Shown in pieces: positions 26,154 to 34,488 of a DNA stretch of 35,031 nucleotides. Origin of the DNA: Betaproteobacteria bacterium. GTDB lineage: Bacteria > Pseudomonadota > Gammaproteobacteria > Burkholderiales > Burkholderiaceae_D. The translations under genes and the position numbers were made by a program. The notes below the pieces were generated by a model. That model was not told the DNA's origin and made no database searches. It saw only the letters and a list, made by a program, of their open reading frames with translations. Where the stretch lies: contig JANYFL010000067.1 of NCBI GenBank assembly GCA_025362735.1, forward strand, positions 1 through 35,031, in the 5' to 3' direction. Each line of letters starts with the position of its first letter. Position 1 is the first letter of the stretch.

Positions 26154-27278
26154 TCAATTTCGGTCGACAAAGCGCAACGCCAACATCGCCGCCATCAAGG
26201 CAACAATACTTGGCAAGGCTGCCGACAAGAACGGTGGCCAGGTGTTGAGCAAGCCGAGGTGAGAAAACAAACTATTGAGCAAGTAAAAACTGATGCCGAG
26301 CATGATGCCGGCAAAAATCTTGAAGCTGATACCCCCTGCACGAACATGCAGGTAGGCAAACGGCAAAGCCAGAGCCATCATCACCAGGACTGCCAGCGGG
26401 TAAATCAGTTTTTTCCAGTATGCAATTTCATAACGCTCGGTCTTCTGCTGGTTTTCTTCCAGATGATGGATATAGGCATCGAGATTACGCGCTGCCATAC
26501 GCTCGGGTATGATCTGCAACACGTTAAGTAATTCCGGTTTCAATTCCGAATGCCAAAGTTGCGTCTTTCGATGCCCTACTTTGATTTGGCTGGAACCATC
26601 ACTCGGTGCATCGGGAGCAAAAAGAGTTTCCGTCACGCCTTGCAACAACCATCCCTCCTGTTGTGCTTGATACTCCCCTTGCTGTGCATCGATCATGCTG
26701 CGTAGATGCAGTGTCGTGTCAAACTCGTAAATACGAATGCGGCTGATCTGCCGGATCGCACTCACCTCGCCGATATTGATGTAACGCACCAGTGTCTGGC
26801 CATCGGGGGCATGTGCCGAGTCCTTGACCCAAAAGCCGGATCGCATGGCTTTACCCACCGCACCACTGGTTATGGATTGACGCAATTTCTGTGTCACGTC
26901 CTCCACACGGGGCGTCACCAATTCCCCTAGAAGATAGGTCAACACGACAAGGGCAATGCCGGGTAACAACACCATGCGCGCAGCACGCGTGGTCGACAAG
27001 CCTGCCATGCGCATGATCGTGAATTCCGAGTGCGAAGCAAGTTGTGACAGCGCGTAGATGGTGCCAATCAAGGCCGCAATCGGCAACAGTTCATAAGCAC
27101 GTGCAGGAATTTCAAGCAGCACCAGAATGACCGCATGTTCGATACGGTAACCATTCTTGCCGACATCATTCAGCTCATTGATAAAGTCGAAGAAGACATA
27201 AAGGGCCAGAAATGCTGCGAGAACAAGCCCGACCGCGAGCAGGATTTCACGCGCCAGATAACGCTGAATTATTTTCAT
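26154..27278 (-). CDS. lptG: LPS export ABC transporter permease LptG
   Basis: LptG with LptF forms the membrane part of the LptB2FG transporter, which extracts lipopolysaccharide from the inner membrane and passes it to LptC. The 374-residue protein has the usual six helices in two groups of three (about 12-35, 55-80, 98-118 and 300-370) around a periplasmic beta-jellyroll (about 130-270). It begins MKIIQRYLAREILLAVGLVL, typical of the family. It overlaps the lptF stop by four bases (ATGA at 27275-27278), so translation is coupled. lptB and lptC are not in the window. Confidence 0.95.
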   Translation of the reverse strand: MKIIQRYLAREILLAVGLVLAAFLALYVFFDFINELNDVGKNGYRIEHAVILVLLEIPARAYELLPIAALIGTIYALSQLASHSEFTIMRMAGLSTTRAARMVLLPGIALVVLTYLLGELVTPRVEDVTQKLRQSITSGAVGKAMRSGFWVKDSAHAPDGQTLVRYINIGEVSAIRQISRIRIYEFDTTLHLRSMIDAQQGEYQAQQEGWLLQGVTETLFAPDAPSDGSSQIKVGHRKTQLWHSELKPELLNVLQIIPERMAARNLDAYIHHLEENQQKTERYEIAYWKKLIYPLAVLVMMALALPFAYLHVRAGGISFKIFAGIMLGISFYLLNSLFSHLGLLNTWPPFLSAALPSIVALMAAMLALRFVDRN

Positions 27279-28408
27279 GACTCGTCAGCCGTTGAGGGGT
27301 CGGCACGGCGCGCCGTCATCCATGAACGCAGTGACACGATCCATGAGCGGTGCAGACGATTACGCCAATGCAGCATTCCCATCGCGATCACCAGCACCAA
27401 TACATGCACCAGCCACCAGGCCACCACAAAGCGCATTTTCCCGACACTGGTCTGATTCTGAACCAGACTGATCGCATTGGAATACGTAAAATAAATCAGC
27501 AGGGCAATCATCAGATTGGCTGAACGTCCCGCGCGAGGATTGACGAAGGACAGGGGAATCGCTAGTACCACCAGACTCAAAACTGAAACCGGCAAGCCAA
27601 TACGCCAGACAAGCTCACCCAGTGCAGCGGGCGTTGCTTCAGCAATCAATTGCGGAGTGGATTTGATCTTGGCGGAATTGTCGCCAGAAAAATCGGGCGG
27701 GTTGGAATTGATGCGCACACCGTAACGCTCGAATGACATGACCTTGTAATCGGACATCCCCGGCAAGCCGTCATAGCGGCGGCCATTGAACAGCACCACG
27801 AAATCATCGCCGTTCGAATGATGCTCGAACTGACCGGTCTTCGAAACCGTTACGCCCTGCCTGCCGCTCTGCATCGAACTGACAAAAACATTACTGACGT
27901 TCACAGCATCCTGTTTGAGGCCTTCGACAAAGACGACCTTCTGACCATCGGCGGATTCAATAAACTGGCCGGGTGACACTCGCGCTGAGTCCGTACGTTG
28001 TTCAAAGCGAGCCTTGAACTCGCTGCTTTGCTGATTTGCCCAAGGCGCAACGATCAAACTCAGAACCGCGACCGCCAGCACAATCGGTGCGGCAAATTGC
28101 AATACGGGCTTAAGCCAACTGGTCAGGCCAAGACCAGCCGACTGCCAGACCACCATTTCCGAATCGCGATAACTGCGTGACAAGACCAGCAATACCGTCA
28201 GAAATGCAGTCAGCTGCAAAAGCACCGATAAATTATTGAGGGCAGCAAAACTGATCAGAGCCACAACAGCCCGGTTATCCACCTGTCCGCTCGCAGCCTG
28301 GCCCAGAAAACGCACCAGCGTAATCGTCAGCACAATGGTCAACAGCACGATCAGGATCGCACTGGAGGTATTGAACAATTCGCGCAACAGCGAGCGCCTA
28401 AATATCAT
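27275..28408 (-). CDS. lptF: LPS export ABC transporter permease LptF
   Basis: LptF is the partner of LptG in the lipopolysaccharide export complex. The 377-residue protein starts MIFRRSLLRELFNTSSAILIVLL and has three N-terminal helices, a periplasmic beta-rich domain (about 140-260) with SPGQFIESADGQKVVFVEG, and C-terminal helices with IPLSFVNPRAGRSANLMIALLIYF. It is first in the lptF-lptG-cbiX operon and diverges from pepA, an arrangement common in proteobacteria. No consensus minus-strand promoter was placed in the 162-bp region. Confidence 0.95.
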   Translation of the reverse strand: MIFRRSLLRELFNTSSAILIVLLTIVLTITLVRFLGQAASGQVDNRAVVALISFAALNNLSVLLQLTAFLTVLLVLSRSYRDSEMVVWQSAGLGLTSWLKPVLQFAAPIVLAVAVLSLIVAPWANQQSSEFKARFEQRTDSARVSPGQFIESADGQKVVFVEGLKQDAVNVSNVFVSSMQSGRQGVTVSKTGQFEHHSNGDDFVVLFNGRRYDGLPGMSDYKVMSFERYGVRINSNPPDFSGDNSAKIKSTPQLIAEATPAALGELVWRIGLPVSVLSLVVLAIPLSFVNPRAGRSANLMIALLIYFTYSNAISLVQNQTSVGKMRFVVAWWLVHVLVLVIAMGMLHWRNRLHRSWIVSLRSWMTARRADPSTADES

Positions 28409-28480
28409 GGGCTAGTATCTGGTAATGCGATTCGAGAAAACAGCTAGCAAATCAGGGATCGTCAGGATGGGGAATCGACT

Positions 28481-28509
28481 TTGACGAGACGGATTCAGTC
28501 CAACATAAT
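28481..28509 (+). promoter_or_regulatory. Sigma70 promoter of pepA
   Basis: TTGACG (28481-28486) and CATAAT (28504-28509) are 17 bp apart. Transcription would start near 28516, leaving a leader of about 55 nt before ATG 28571. The TTG of the -35 box also opens a longer pepA frame, which is thereby ruled out. Confidence 0.7.
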
Positions 28510-28570
28510 TCGTCCACGATTCGTCCATAATCAATCTGCACAACAACTCACAAACTCCTCTGGAAGCCTC

Positions 28571-30064
28571 ATGGAATTTAGCACAAAAGCCGGAACCCCC
28601 GAGAAACTCAAAAGCGCTTGCGTCATTGTTGGCGTCTATGCCGACAAGAAGCTGAGCCCGTCTGCCGGCATGATCGACGCCGCGTCAAAAGGTGCGCTGT
28701 CCAAAGCGATCAAGAATGGGGATCAGACCGGCAAACGCGCCACCACGCTGCTGTTGCACGGCATTCCCGGCATTCTGGCCGAGCGCGTCTTGCTGGTGGG
28801 TCTGGGTCCACAGAACGAATTGAACGACAAGGCCTATGCCGAAATCGTGCGCGCCGCCATCAAGGCGGCGGCGGCAACAGCCGCCCCTGATGCCCTGTTC
28901 ACACTGACTGAAGCCAGCGTCGCCGGTCGCAATGTGCAGGAAAACGTCCGCACCGCCATCGTGCTGGCGCGTGAAATCGACTATCGCTTTGATCAGCACA
29001 AGAGCAAGAAAGATACGCCCGCGACTCTGACGCGCATCTTGTTCCCGACGGACAAAAGCAATGCCAAGGACACAGCGGCCGGACTCGCTGATGGTGTGGC
29101 GCTGGCCAACGGCATTGATCTGACCAAGAACCTGGGCAACATGCCACCCAACTTCTGCACGCCTTCTTATCTGGCGGACACCGCGCGCAAGCTTGCCCGC
29201 GAATTTGGAGGCGGCAAGCTCAAGGTCGAAGTGCTGGAGAAAAAGCAGATGGAAGCCCTGAAGATGGGTTCACTGTTATCCGTTGCCAAAGGTTCAATCG
29301 AGCCCCCCAAGCTGATCGTGCTCAAGTACAACGGTGGCAACGCGAAAGATGCGCCGGTGGTGCTGGTCGGCAAGGGCATCACCTTCGACAGCGGTGGCAT
29401 CTCGCTCAAGCCGGGCGAAGCGATGGACGAGATGAAGTACGACATGTGTGGCGCGGCATCGGTACTCGGTACCTTACGAGCGATTGCGGAGATGAAGCTC
29501 AAGCTCAATGTCATCGGTGTCATTCCCACTTGCGAGAACATGCCTGCAGGCAATGCGGTCAAGCCCGGCGACATTGTCACCAGCATGAGCGGACAGACCA
29601 TCGAGATTCTGAACACTGATGCCGAAGGCCGTTTGATTCTGTGCGATGCCCTCACTTATACCGAACGCTTCAAGCCTTCCGCCGTGATCGACATCGCCAC
29701 ACTGACCGGCGCCTGCATCATCGCCCTCGGCCACATCAACACCGGCCTGTTCAGTCCGCATGACGAGCTCGCCGATGAAATTCTCGCTGCGGCCAAGTCC
29801 GCCAACGACCCGGCCTGGCGCTTGCCGGTGCAAGAGGAGTATCAGGATCAACTCAAATCCAATTTCGCCGACATGGCCAATATTGGCGGACGTCCTGCGG
29901 GTAGTACGACCGCCGCTTGTTTCCTGGCCCGCTACACCAAAGCTTACAAGTGGGCGCATCTGGATATCGCCGGAACGGCATGGAAAAGCGGCGCGGCCAA
30001 AGGCGCGACTGGAAGACCAGTTTCGCTGTTGACGGAGTTTTTGAAGCAGCGCGCGAAGACTTAG
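28571..30064 (+). CDS. pepA: Leucyl aminopeptidase (cytosol aminopeptidase)
   Basis: PepA is a two-metal M17 aminopeptidase that removes N-terminal residues and, in some bacteria, also binds DNA in plasmid dimer resolution and gene control. ATG 28571 gives 497 residues, close to E. coli PepA (503). The metal and catalytic residues are visible: Lys268 and Asp273 in [11 protein letters not shown], Lys280, Asp291, and Asp350 and Glu352 in the signature NTDAEGRL. The upstream frame start at 28481 lies in the promoter. holC follows 157 bp later after a repeat. Confidence 0.97.
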   Translation: MEFSTKAGTPEKLKSACVIVGVYADKKLSPSAGMIDAASKGALSKAIKNGDQTGKRATTLLLHGIPGILAERVLLVGLGPQNELNDKAYAEIVRAAIKAAAATAAPDALFTLTEASVAGRNVQENVRTAIVLAREIDYRFDQHKSKKDTPATLTRILFPTDKSNAKDTAAGLADGVALANGIDLTKNLGNMPPNFCTPSYLADTARKLAREFGGGKLKVEVLEKKQMEALKMGSLLSVAKGSIEPPKLIVLKYNGGNAKDAPVVLVGKGITFDSGGISLKPGEAMDEMKYDMCGAASVLGTLRAIAEMKLKLNVIGVIPTCENMPAGNAVKPGDIVTSMSGQTIEILNTDAEGRLILCDALTYTERFKPSAVIDIATLTGACIIALGHINTGLFSPHDELADEILAAAKSANDPAWRLPVQEEYQDQLKSNFADMANIGGRPAGSTTAACFLARYTKAYKWAHLDIAGTAWKSGAAKGATGRPVSLLTEFLKQRAKT

Positions 30065-30109
30065 TTAATTGATATCAATATCAACGATGAAGGTTCAAAT
30101 ACCACTCCG

Positions 30110-30175
30110 TCATTCCCGCGCAGGCGGGAATCCAGGGACGTTAAAGTCACTAGATTCCCGCCTGCGCGGGAATGA
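30110..30175. repeat. Perfect inverted-repeat element, TCATTCCCGCGCAGG family
   Basis: The 23-bp arm at 30110-30132 (TCATTCCCGC ... GCGGGAATC) and its exact complement at 30153-30175 are separated by 20 bases. Each arm also contains a smaller CCCGC/GCGGG palindrome. It lies between pepA and holC; no T-run follows, so it is a repeat rather than a classical terminator. Confidence 0.9.
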
Positions 30176-30221
30176 CAAGTCTGTTTTTGACCTGCAAAGC
30201 AATATTTAGCATCGCTTCAAC

Positions 30222-30653
30222 ATGACCCGCATCGACTTCCACTTCAATGTTGTTCCCGACCGCATCAGCTATGCGTGCCGACTGGCACGCAAGGTACGCT
30301 CCGCGGGAAGTCAACTGGTGATTCACAGTAGCGACCAGCAACTGCTCTCGCGTCTGGATCAAGCCTTGTGGACGTTTTCGCCACTGGACTTTTTGCCGCA
30401 TTGCCAAGCGTCCGATACGCTTGCAGCTGAGACGCCGATTCTTCTCACCAACGCTTCGTGCGACACCCCGCATCATGAAGTGCTGGTCAATCTGGATGCG
30501 GAGCAGCCTGAATTTTTCAGCCGCTTCGAGCGACTGATCGAAATCGTGACCACTGAAGAAGAAGACGTCTTGGCAGGGCGCCAGCGCTGGAAGTTCTACA
30601 AGGATCGCGGCTACCAACTGAACAAGTTCGACATCGCCGGAGCCAGCGCATGA
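30222..30653 (+). CDS. holC: DNA polymerase III subunit chi
   Basis: HolC (chi) links the clamp loader to single-stranded DNA-binding protein during replication. The 143-residue protein has the family length and layout: MTRIDFHFNV start, VRSAGSQLVIHSSDQQLLSRLDQALWTFSPLDFLPH and TPILLTNASCDTPHHEVLVNLD. The pepA-holC-valS order is conserved in proteobacteria, but here valS is about 3.8 kb downstream. The next gene overlaps its stop by ATGA. Confidence 0.93.
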   Translation: MTRIDFHFNVVPDRISYACRLARKVRSAGSQLVIHSSDQQLLSRLDQALWTFSPLDFLPHCQASDTLAAETPILLTNASCDTPHHEVLVNLDAEQPEFFSRFERLIEIVTTEEEDVLAGRQRWKFYKDRGYQLNKFDIAGASA

Positions 30654-31144
30654 GCCAATATCCAGGCACGCCGATGGACGATGACATTCCGATTCTGGTC
30701 GACATCATCGAAGTACGTCAGGAAGAGCAAAGTCACCTTCCAGCTCTGGCCATGACTGATGAAATCCTTGAAGACATTCCCGCACATGAAACCAAAGTTA
30801 TACCGGAACCTACACTGGCTCCGGAACAAGCTATCCCGCCCAGCCTGACTCAGAGCCAAAGAGACGAATTGGCACTCGAAGTTCGACTGGCCGTGCTGAA
30901 TGAATTGCAGACTGAACTGGGCCTGTCTTTGCAGCAAAATCTGGAACAAGTGATGGAAGAAGCGGTTCAGGAAACCATTGCTCAAGCGATCGAGCACATC
31001 AACGCGACTCTGACCAGTGAACTGCAAATCCGTTTGCGCAGCAGTCTGCAGGCAGGCTTGCAGGCCTGTCTCTATGCGGCCATTGATGAAGCCGTGTCAA
31101 AGAATCTCGCTTCTTCCTCGTCCGAGCCTTCTGCGAATGCTTGA
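30650..31144 (+). CDS. Unknown acidic helical protein coupled to holC
   Basis: The 164-residue protein is not recognised. Residues 1-70 are acidic and Pro-rich and likely disordered (MDDDIPILVDIIEV, EDIPAHETKVIPEPTLAPEQAIPP). Residues 72-155 form one or more amphipathic helices rich in Gln, Glu and Leu (SQRDELALEVRLAVLNELQ, ALEHI-like heptads). It starts within the holC stop (ATGA) and is translationally coupled to it, which suggests a role with the clamp loader or replication, but this is inference. No signal peptide is seen. Confidence 0.75.
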   Translation: MSQYPGTPMDDDIPILVDIIEVRQEEQSHLPALAMTDEILEDIPAHETKVIPEPTLAPEQAIPPSLTQSQRDELALEVRLAVLNELQTELGLSLQQNLEQVMEEAVQETIAQAIEHINATLTSELQIRLRSSLQAGLQACLYAAIDEAVSKNLASSSSEPSANA

Positions 31145-31203
31145 TCAATTTATTGTTCTTTCATCTTGGACGTCAAATGGCCGAACAGATGCAACCCCGC
31201 CCG

Positions 31204-31299
31204 TACCCCAACCCTCTCCCACTGATGTGGGCGAGGGAGTTCAAGGCGCCTTGCTCGCGTTCCCTCTCCCCGATCACCGGGAGAGGGTTAGGGTGAGGG
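31204..31299. repeat. Inverted-repeat element, CCCTCTCCC family, copy 2
   Basis: TACCCCAACCCTCTCCC at the left pairs with GGGAGAGGGTTAGGGTGAGGG at the right. The ACTGATGTGGGCGAGGGAGTT block is nearly identical to copy 1 (2348-2435). It ends 42 bases before the TAXI gene ATG and so contributes to its leader. A longer frame from TTG 31312 begins just after it. Confidence 0.85.
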
Positions 31300-31341
31300 A
31301 AAGCTTTTATCTTGAAATCATCAAGTATCAATAGAAAATCC

Positions 31342-32799
31342 ATGCCCCGCTTTCTCAAATTCTCATTGGTCTCTGTACGTGATCTTGCGCTGACTTACGC
31401 ACCCGCGTTGATACTGGTTGTCATCGCAATCTGGGCGGCCTATGTGGCGATTGATCCGACGCCTCCGTCGAAAGTCATCCTCTCCACCGGGCCGGAAAAC
31501 AGTGCTTATGAAGCCTATGCCAAGCAGTACAAGGCCATCCTTGCAAAACATCACATTGACGTCGAGTTCCGCCCATCTCAAGGTTCACGTGAAAACCTCA
31601 AACGCCTGAAAGACGCCAACTCCGACGTAGAAGTTGGTTTCGTTCAAAGCGGCTCAACCGGCCTGCAGAATAGCGAAGATGAACAAGAAGACGACAGCAG
31701 CGGTCTGGTCTCGCTCGGCAGCATGTTTGTCGAACCGGTCTGGTTGTTCTATCGCGAGAATTCACCTTCCAGCACAACCAAGCCAGGCACTGAAAAAGTA
31801 AAGCCCCGCGTCCTTGAAAAACTTTCTGACCTGCGCGGTCTCAAGGTCAATCTGGGTGCTAAGGGCAGCGGCGGCCCGCACATCGCCACGCAATTACTCA
31901 AAGCCAACCACATCGAAAGGACTGACCTGACCGTCAGCTTTCTCGAGAATACCCCTGCCGTCGTCGCTCTGTTGAATGGCGAGATCGATGCCGTCCTCTT
32001 CACCAGCGCATCGGACGATCCGCTGATCCAGATGCTGCTGCAAACGCCCGGCATCCGCCTGTTCAATTTCGATCAGGCCGAAGCTTATACGCGACGCTTT
32101 GCCTATCTTTCGCATGTGGGCTTGCCACGCGGCATTGTCGCCCTCGAACGCGATCTGCCACCCGAAGACATCAATCTGATTGCGCCCACCGCCACGCTGG
32201 TCGCACGCAGCAGCATTCACCCCGCCATCAAGGAATTGCTGGTGCAGGCCGCAGTCGAAGTGCATGGTGGCGCAGGCTGGTTCCGCAAGGCCGGGGAGTT
32301 TCCCAATACCGAGTACACCGAGATTCCCGTCGCCGATGAAGCCTTGCGCTATTTCAAGTCCGGCAAACCGTGGTTGCAACGTTATCTGCCATTCTGGCTC
32401 GCCAACCTGATCGAACGCATGTGGATCATCATCGTCCCCGTGGTCGCACTGGCGCTGCCGCTGTCGCGCATCCTGCCACCGCTTTATACCTGGCGTGTAC
32501 GCTCGCGCGTTTATCGCTGGTACGGTCTGCTGCGCCGCGTGGAAGAAGAAGTTGAAGCCACGCATAGCCAGGCGCCGCTCAGCTATGTCGAACGACGGCG
32601 CCAGTTCGACAGCCACATTAAACAACTCGACGACATCGACGAGCGCGTTAATCGTCTCGTGGTGCCGCTGTCATTCGCCGATGAGGTCTATGCCCTGCGC
32701 AGCCATATCGCAATGGTGCGCAAGATGATTCGCCAGCGCATTCAATCCGCAAAGTCACCGGATGAAGCGGAGTCTCCCTCCTCTGCATCCACTTCATGA
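31342..32799 (+). CDS. TAXI-family solute-binding protein, membrane anchored
   Basis: The 485-residue protein (ATG 31342) belongs to the TAXI group of TRAP-type binding proteins (PF16868). An N-terminal helix at 18-37 anchors it. The periplasmic domain shows ILSTGPENSAYEAYAKQY, VGFVQSGSTG, LRGLKVNLGAKGSGGPHIATQLLKANHI and LLNGEIDAVLFTSASDDP. Unlike secreted TAXI proteins it has a second helix (about 355-378) and a basic, helical cytoplasmic tail of about 100 residues. No TRAP permease lies nearby, so it may not be a transport partner. The tag gene overlaps its stop (ATGA). Confidence 0.88.
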   Translation: MPRFLKFSLVSVRDLALTYAPALILVVIAIWAAYVAIDPTPPSKVILSTGPENSAYEAYAKQYKAILAKHHIDVEFRPSQGSRENLKRLKDANSDVEVGFVQSGSTGLQNSEDEQEDDSSGLVSLGSMFVEPVWLFYRENSPSSTTKPGTEKVKPRVLEKLSDLRGLKVNLGAKGSGGPHIATQLLKANHIERTDLTVSFLENTPAVVALLNGEIDAVLFTSASDDPLIQMLLQTPGIRLFNFDQAEAYTRRFAYLSHVGLPRGIVALERDLPPEDINLIAPTATLVARSSIHPAIKELLVQAAVEVHGGAGWFRKAGEFPNTEYTEIPVADEALRYFKSGKPWLQRYLPFWLANLIERMWIIIVPVVALALPLSRILPPLYTWRVRSRVYRWYGLLRRVEEEVEATHSQAPLSYVERRRQFDSHIKQLDDIDERVNRLVVPLSFADEVYALRSHIAMVRKMIRQRIQSAKSPDEAESPSSASTS

Positions 32800-33380
32800 C
32801 CGGGCCCCGGACTCGCTGCGGCTGGGTCAACCTTGAAAAACCGCACTACGTCAGCTATCACGACGAAGAATGGGGCGTACCCTGTCGCGACGAAGTACGA
32901 CTGTTTGAACTGCTCAACCTCGAAGGTGCGCAAGCAGGGCTGAGTTGGGAAACGGTTTTGAAAAAGCGCGAAAGCTATCGTGCGGCATTCGACAACTGGG
33001 ATGCTGAAAAAATCGCAGTCTATGACTCCAAAAAAGTAGCGTCCCTACTCAACGACCCCGGCATCGTGCGCAACCGATTGAAGGTTGCCGCCACCATCGG
33101 TAACGCCCAAGCCTATCTCAAGCTCAAGGAAGACTTCAAAGGTCTGGATGAATACCTGTGGGAATGGATCGACCGCAAGCCGATCCAGAACGCCTGGACC
33201 GACCAGATGCACTGCCCCGCCAAGACCCCGCTTTCCGACGCCATTTCCAAAGACCTCGCCAAACGCGGTTTCAAGTTCGTCGGCTCGACCATCATCTACG
33301 CCTACATGCAGGCCATCGGCATGGTCAACGACCATACGGTGGATTGCTTTCGCCATCGTGAAGTACAAAGTGATAGCTGA
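32796..33380 (+). CDS. tag: DNA-3-methyladenine glycosylase I
   Basis: Tag excises 3-methyladenine from alkylated DNA. The 194-residue protein begins with RCGWVN (zinc ligand Cys8), continues with YHDEEWGVP (His22), LNLEGAQAGLSWETVLKKRESY, and ends with MVNDHTVDCFRH, which supplies the remaining His and Cys zinc ligands. KRGFKFVGSTIIYAYMQAIG matches the family core. It overlaps the TAXI gene by four bases (ATGA). About 160 bp of AT-rich sequence without a gene follow. Confidence 0.95.
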   Translation: MTGPRTRCGWVNLEKPHYVSYHDEEWGVPCRDEVRLFELLNLEGAQAGLSWETVLKKRESYRAAFDNWDAEKIAVYDSKKVASLLNDPGIVRNRLKVAATIGNAQAYLKLKEDFKGLDEYLWEWIDRKPIQNAWTDQMHCPAKTPLSDAISKDLAKRGFKFVGSTIIYAYMQAIGMVNDHTVDCFRHREVQSDS

Positions 33381-33540
33381 ACTGATAAAGTGTACTAAGT
33401 GCATTGCACCAGAATTGCATAATTTTTGAATGCAGTGCCATACCTTTCAATTATTGCGCTCTAATGTGCCGTTGCCTCATATGTAAAAAGCCAAGTTGTA
33501 TAAATTTATGCTGCGTTATTAACATTCGGAGAAATTATTT

Positions 33541-34377
33541 TTGAAATACTCAATGTATCTTTCAGAGGAAGATAAGACACAACTCAAATACGAAGTTATT
33601 TCTCAAGAACTAAGGGTTCATCTCACTCGGTTGATCGAGCATAGCGACAATTTCACAAGCCACTATTTCATCAATCAGAATTGGCTCATTAATCGATCTA
33701 GAACTTTTGCAGGCAAAACAATCTATGTGCTTCAAGCTGATGACATGGGTGAATATGAAGACTGTGAGTATGCATGGCATAACGGCGAATTCGAGTTATG
33801 CTTTCGCCGCTTAGAGGTACCTCGTCTTATTGAGCTAATTTGCGAAGTCATTGATCGTAAGTGGCTGACTACTGAGCAGGTAAATGAATTGCTGAAGCAC
33901 GAAGGAGCTTCATTCCGTTTTTCTGATGAATTTAGCATTAAGGTTGAAGTATTTTCATTAGAAAAACTTGAAGAAGATGCCCCCCATTCTTCTGAACATC
34001 CCAATATTCGTCTTTTAGTCAACCGAATGGCCTCGGCTCTTGAAAATAAAGACTATGCAGCCGTTCTTCATGCTAGTGCGTCAATTTTTGAAACCTTAGC
34101 AAAAGATGTTGTAGGGACGCCGGATGTGCAGGGTAAGGCTCTAGGAAAATTTTTCGAAAAGTACCAAAAATCCTCTCAACTTCCTCCCGAACTCCAATCG
34201 AAGATCATTATCACCTACGTAGCAAGACATGGAACCCCATTAGCGGCACACGGAAGCACTCAAACACCAAACCTCACGCGAGAAGAGTCAGTAGTTCTGT
34301 GTGAGTTGACAAAAGCATTCGTCCGCATTGAGTATAGTTTGCAAGGGGAAAGGATTAGCGCAAGAGCTAATCCTTAA
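33541..34377 (+). CDS. Abi_C-like protein, possible abortive-infection factor
   Basis: The 278-residue protein has in its C-terminal half a segment that resembles the abortive infection C-terminal domain (Abi_C, PF14355): VNRMASALENKDYAAVLHASASIFETLAKDV, then a TPLAAHGSTQTPNLTREES stretch and LTKAFVRIEYSL. This type of domain is HEPN-like and often linked to RNA cleavage in phage defence; here the catalytic state is unproven. The N-terminal half (1-135) is an unrecognised region rich in aromatic and acidic residues. TTG 33541 is the likely start, since CGGAGAA lies 11 bases upstream; ATG 33553 is an alternative. The gene is clearly AT-richer than its neighbours, so recent transfer is likely. 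It separates tag from valS. Confidence 0.7.
   Translation: MKYSMYLSEEDKTQLKYEVISQELRVHLTRLIEHSDNFTSHYFINQNWLINRSRTFAGKTIYVLQADDMGEYEDCEYAWHNGEFELCFRRLEVPRLIELICEVIDRKWLTTEQVNELLKHEGASFRFSDEFSIKVEVFSLEKLEEDAPHSSEHPNIRLLVNRMASALENKDYAAVLHASASIFETLAKDVVGTPDVQGKALGKFFEKYQKSSQLPPELQSKIIITYVARHGTPLAAHGSTQTPNLTREESVVLCELTKAFVRIEYSLQGERISARANP
34350..34375. terminator. Perfect hairpin overlapping the Abi_C-like gene stop
   Basis: AAGGATTAGC (34350-34359) and GCTAATCCTT (34366-34375) form a perfect 10-bp stem around GCAAGA, ending in the TAA stop codon. The T-run is short, so it is a weak terminator or a 3'-end stabiliser. Confidence 0.4.
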
Positions 34378-34407
34378 ACTTTATACCGCAACCGTATTAA
34401 CCTAAAA

Positions 34408-34434
34408 TTTCCAATGCTGGGCTAGCAATGGAAA
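34408..34434. promoter_or_regulatory. Hairpin/dyad upstream of valS
   Basis: TTTCCAATGCT (34408-34418) and AGCAATGGAAA (34424-34434) pair over 11 positions with one mismatch, around GGGCT, 55 bp before the valS start. It could be a terminator for the preceding gene or an operator for valS. Confidence 0.35.
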
Positions 34435-34488
34435 GTCATAAACAGTTCTCCATTAAAATTACGGATTCCGGTTTTTTGATCGAATCCA

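Noticed and set aside
28481..28570. Extended PepA start
   Set aside because: The TTG at 28481 is the -35 hexamer of a good promoter and the first 30 codons do not match the family.
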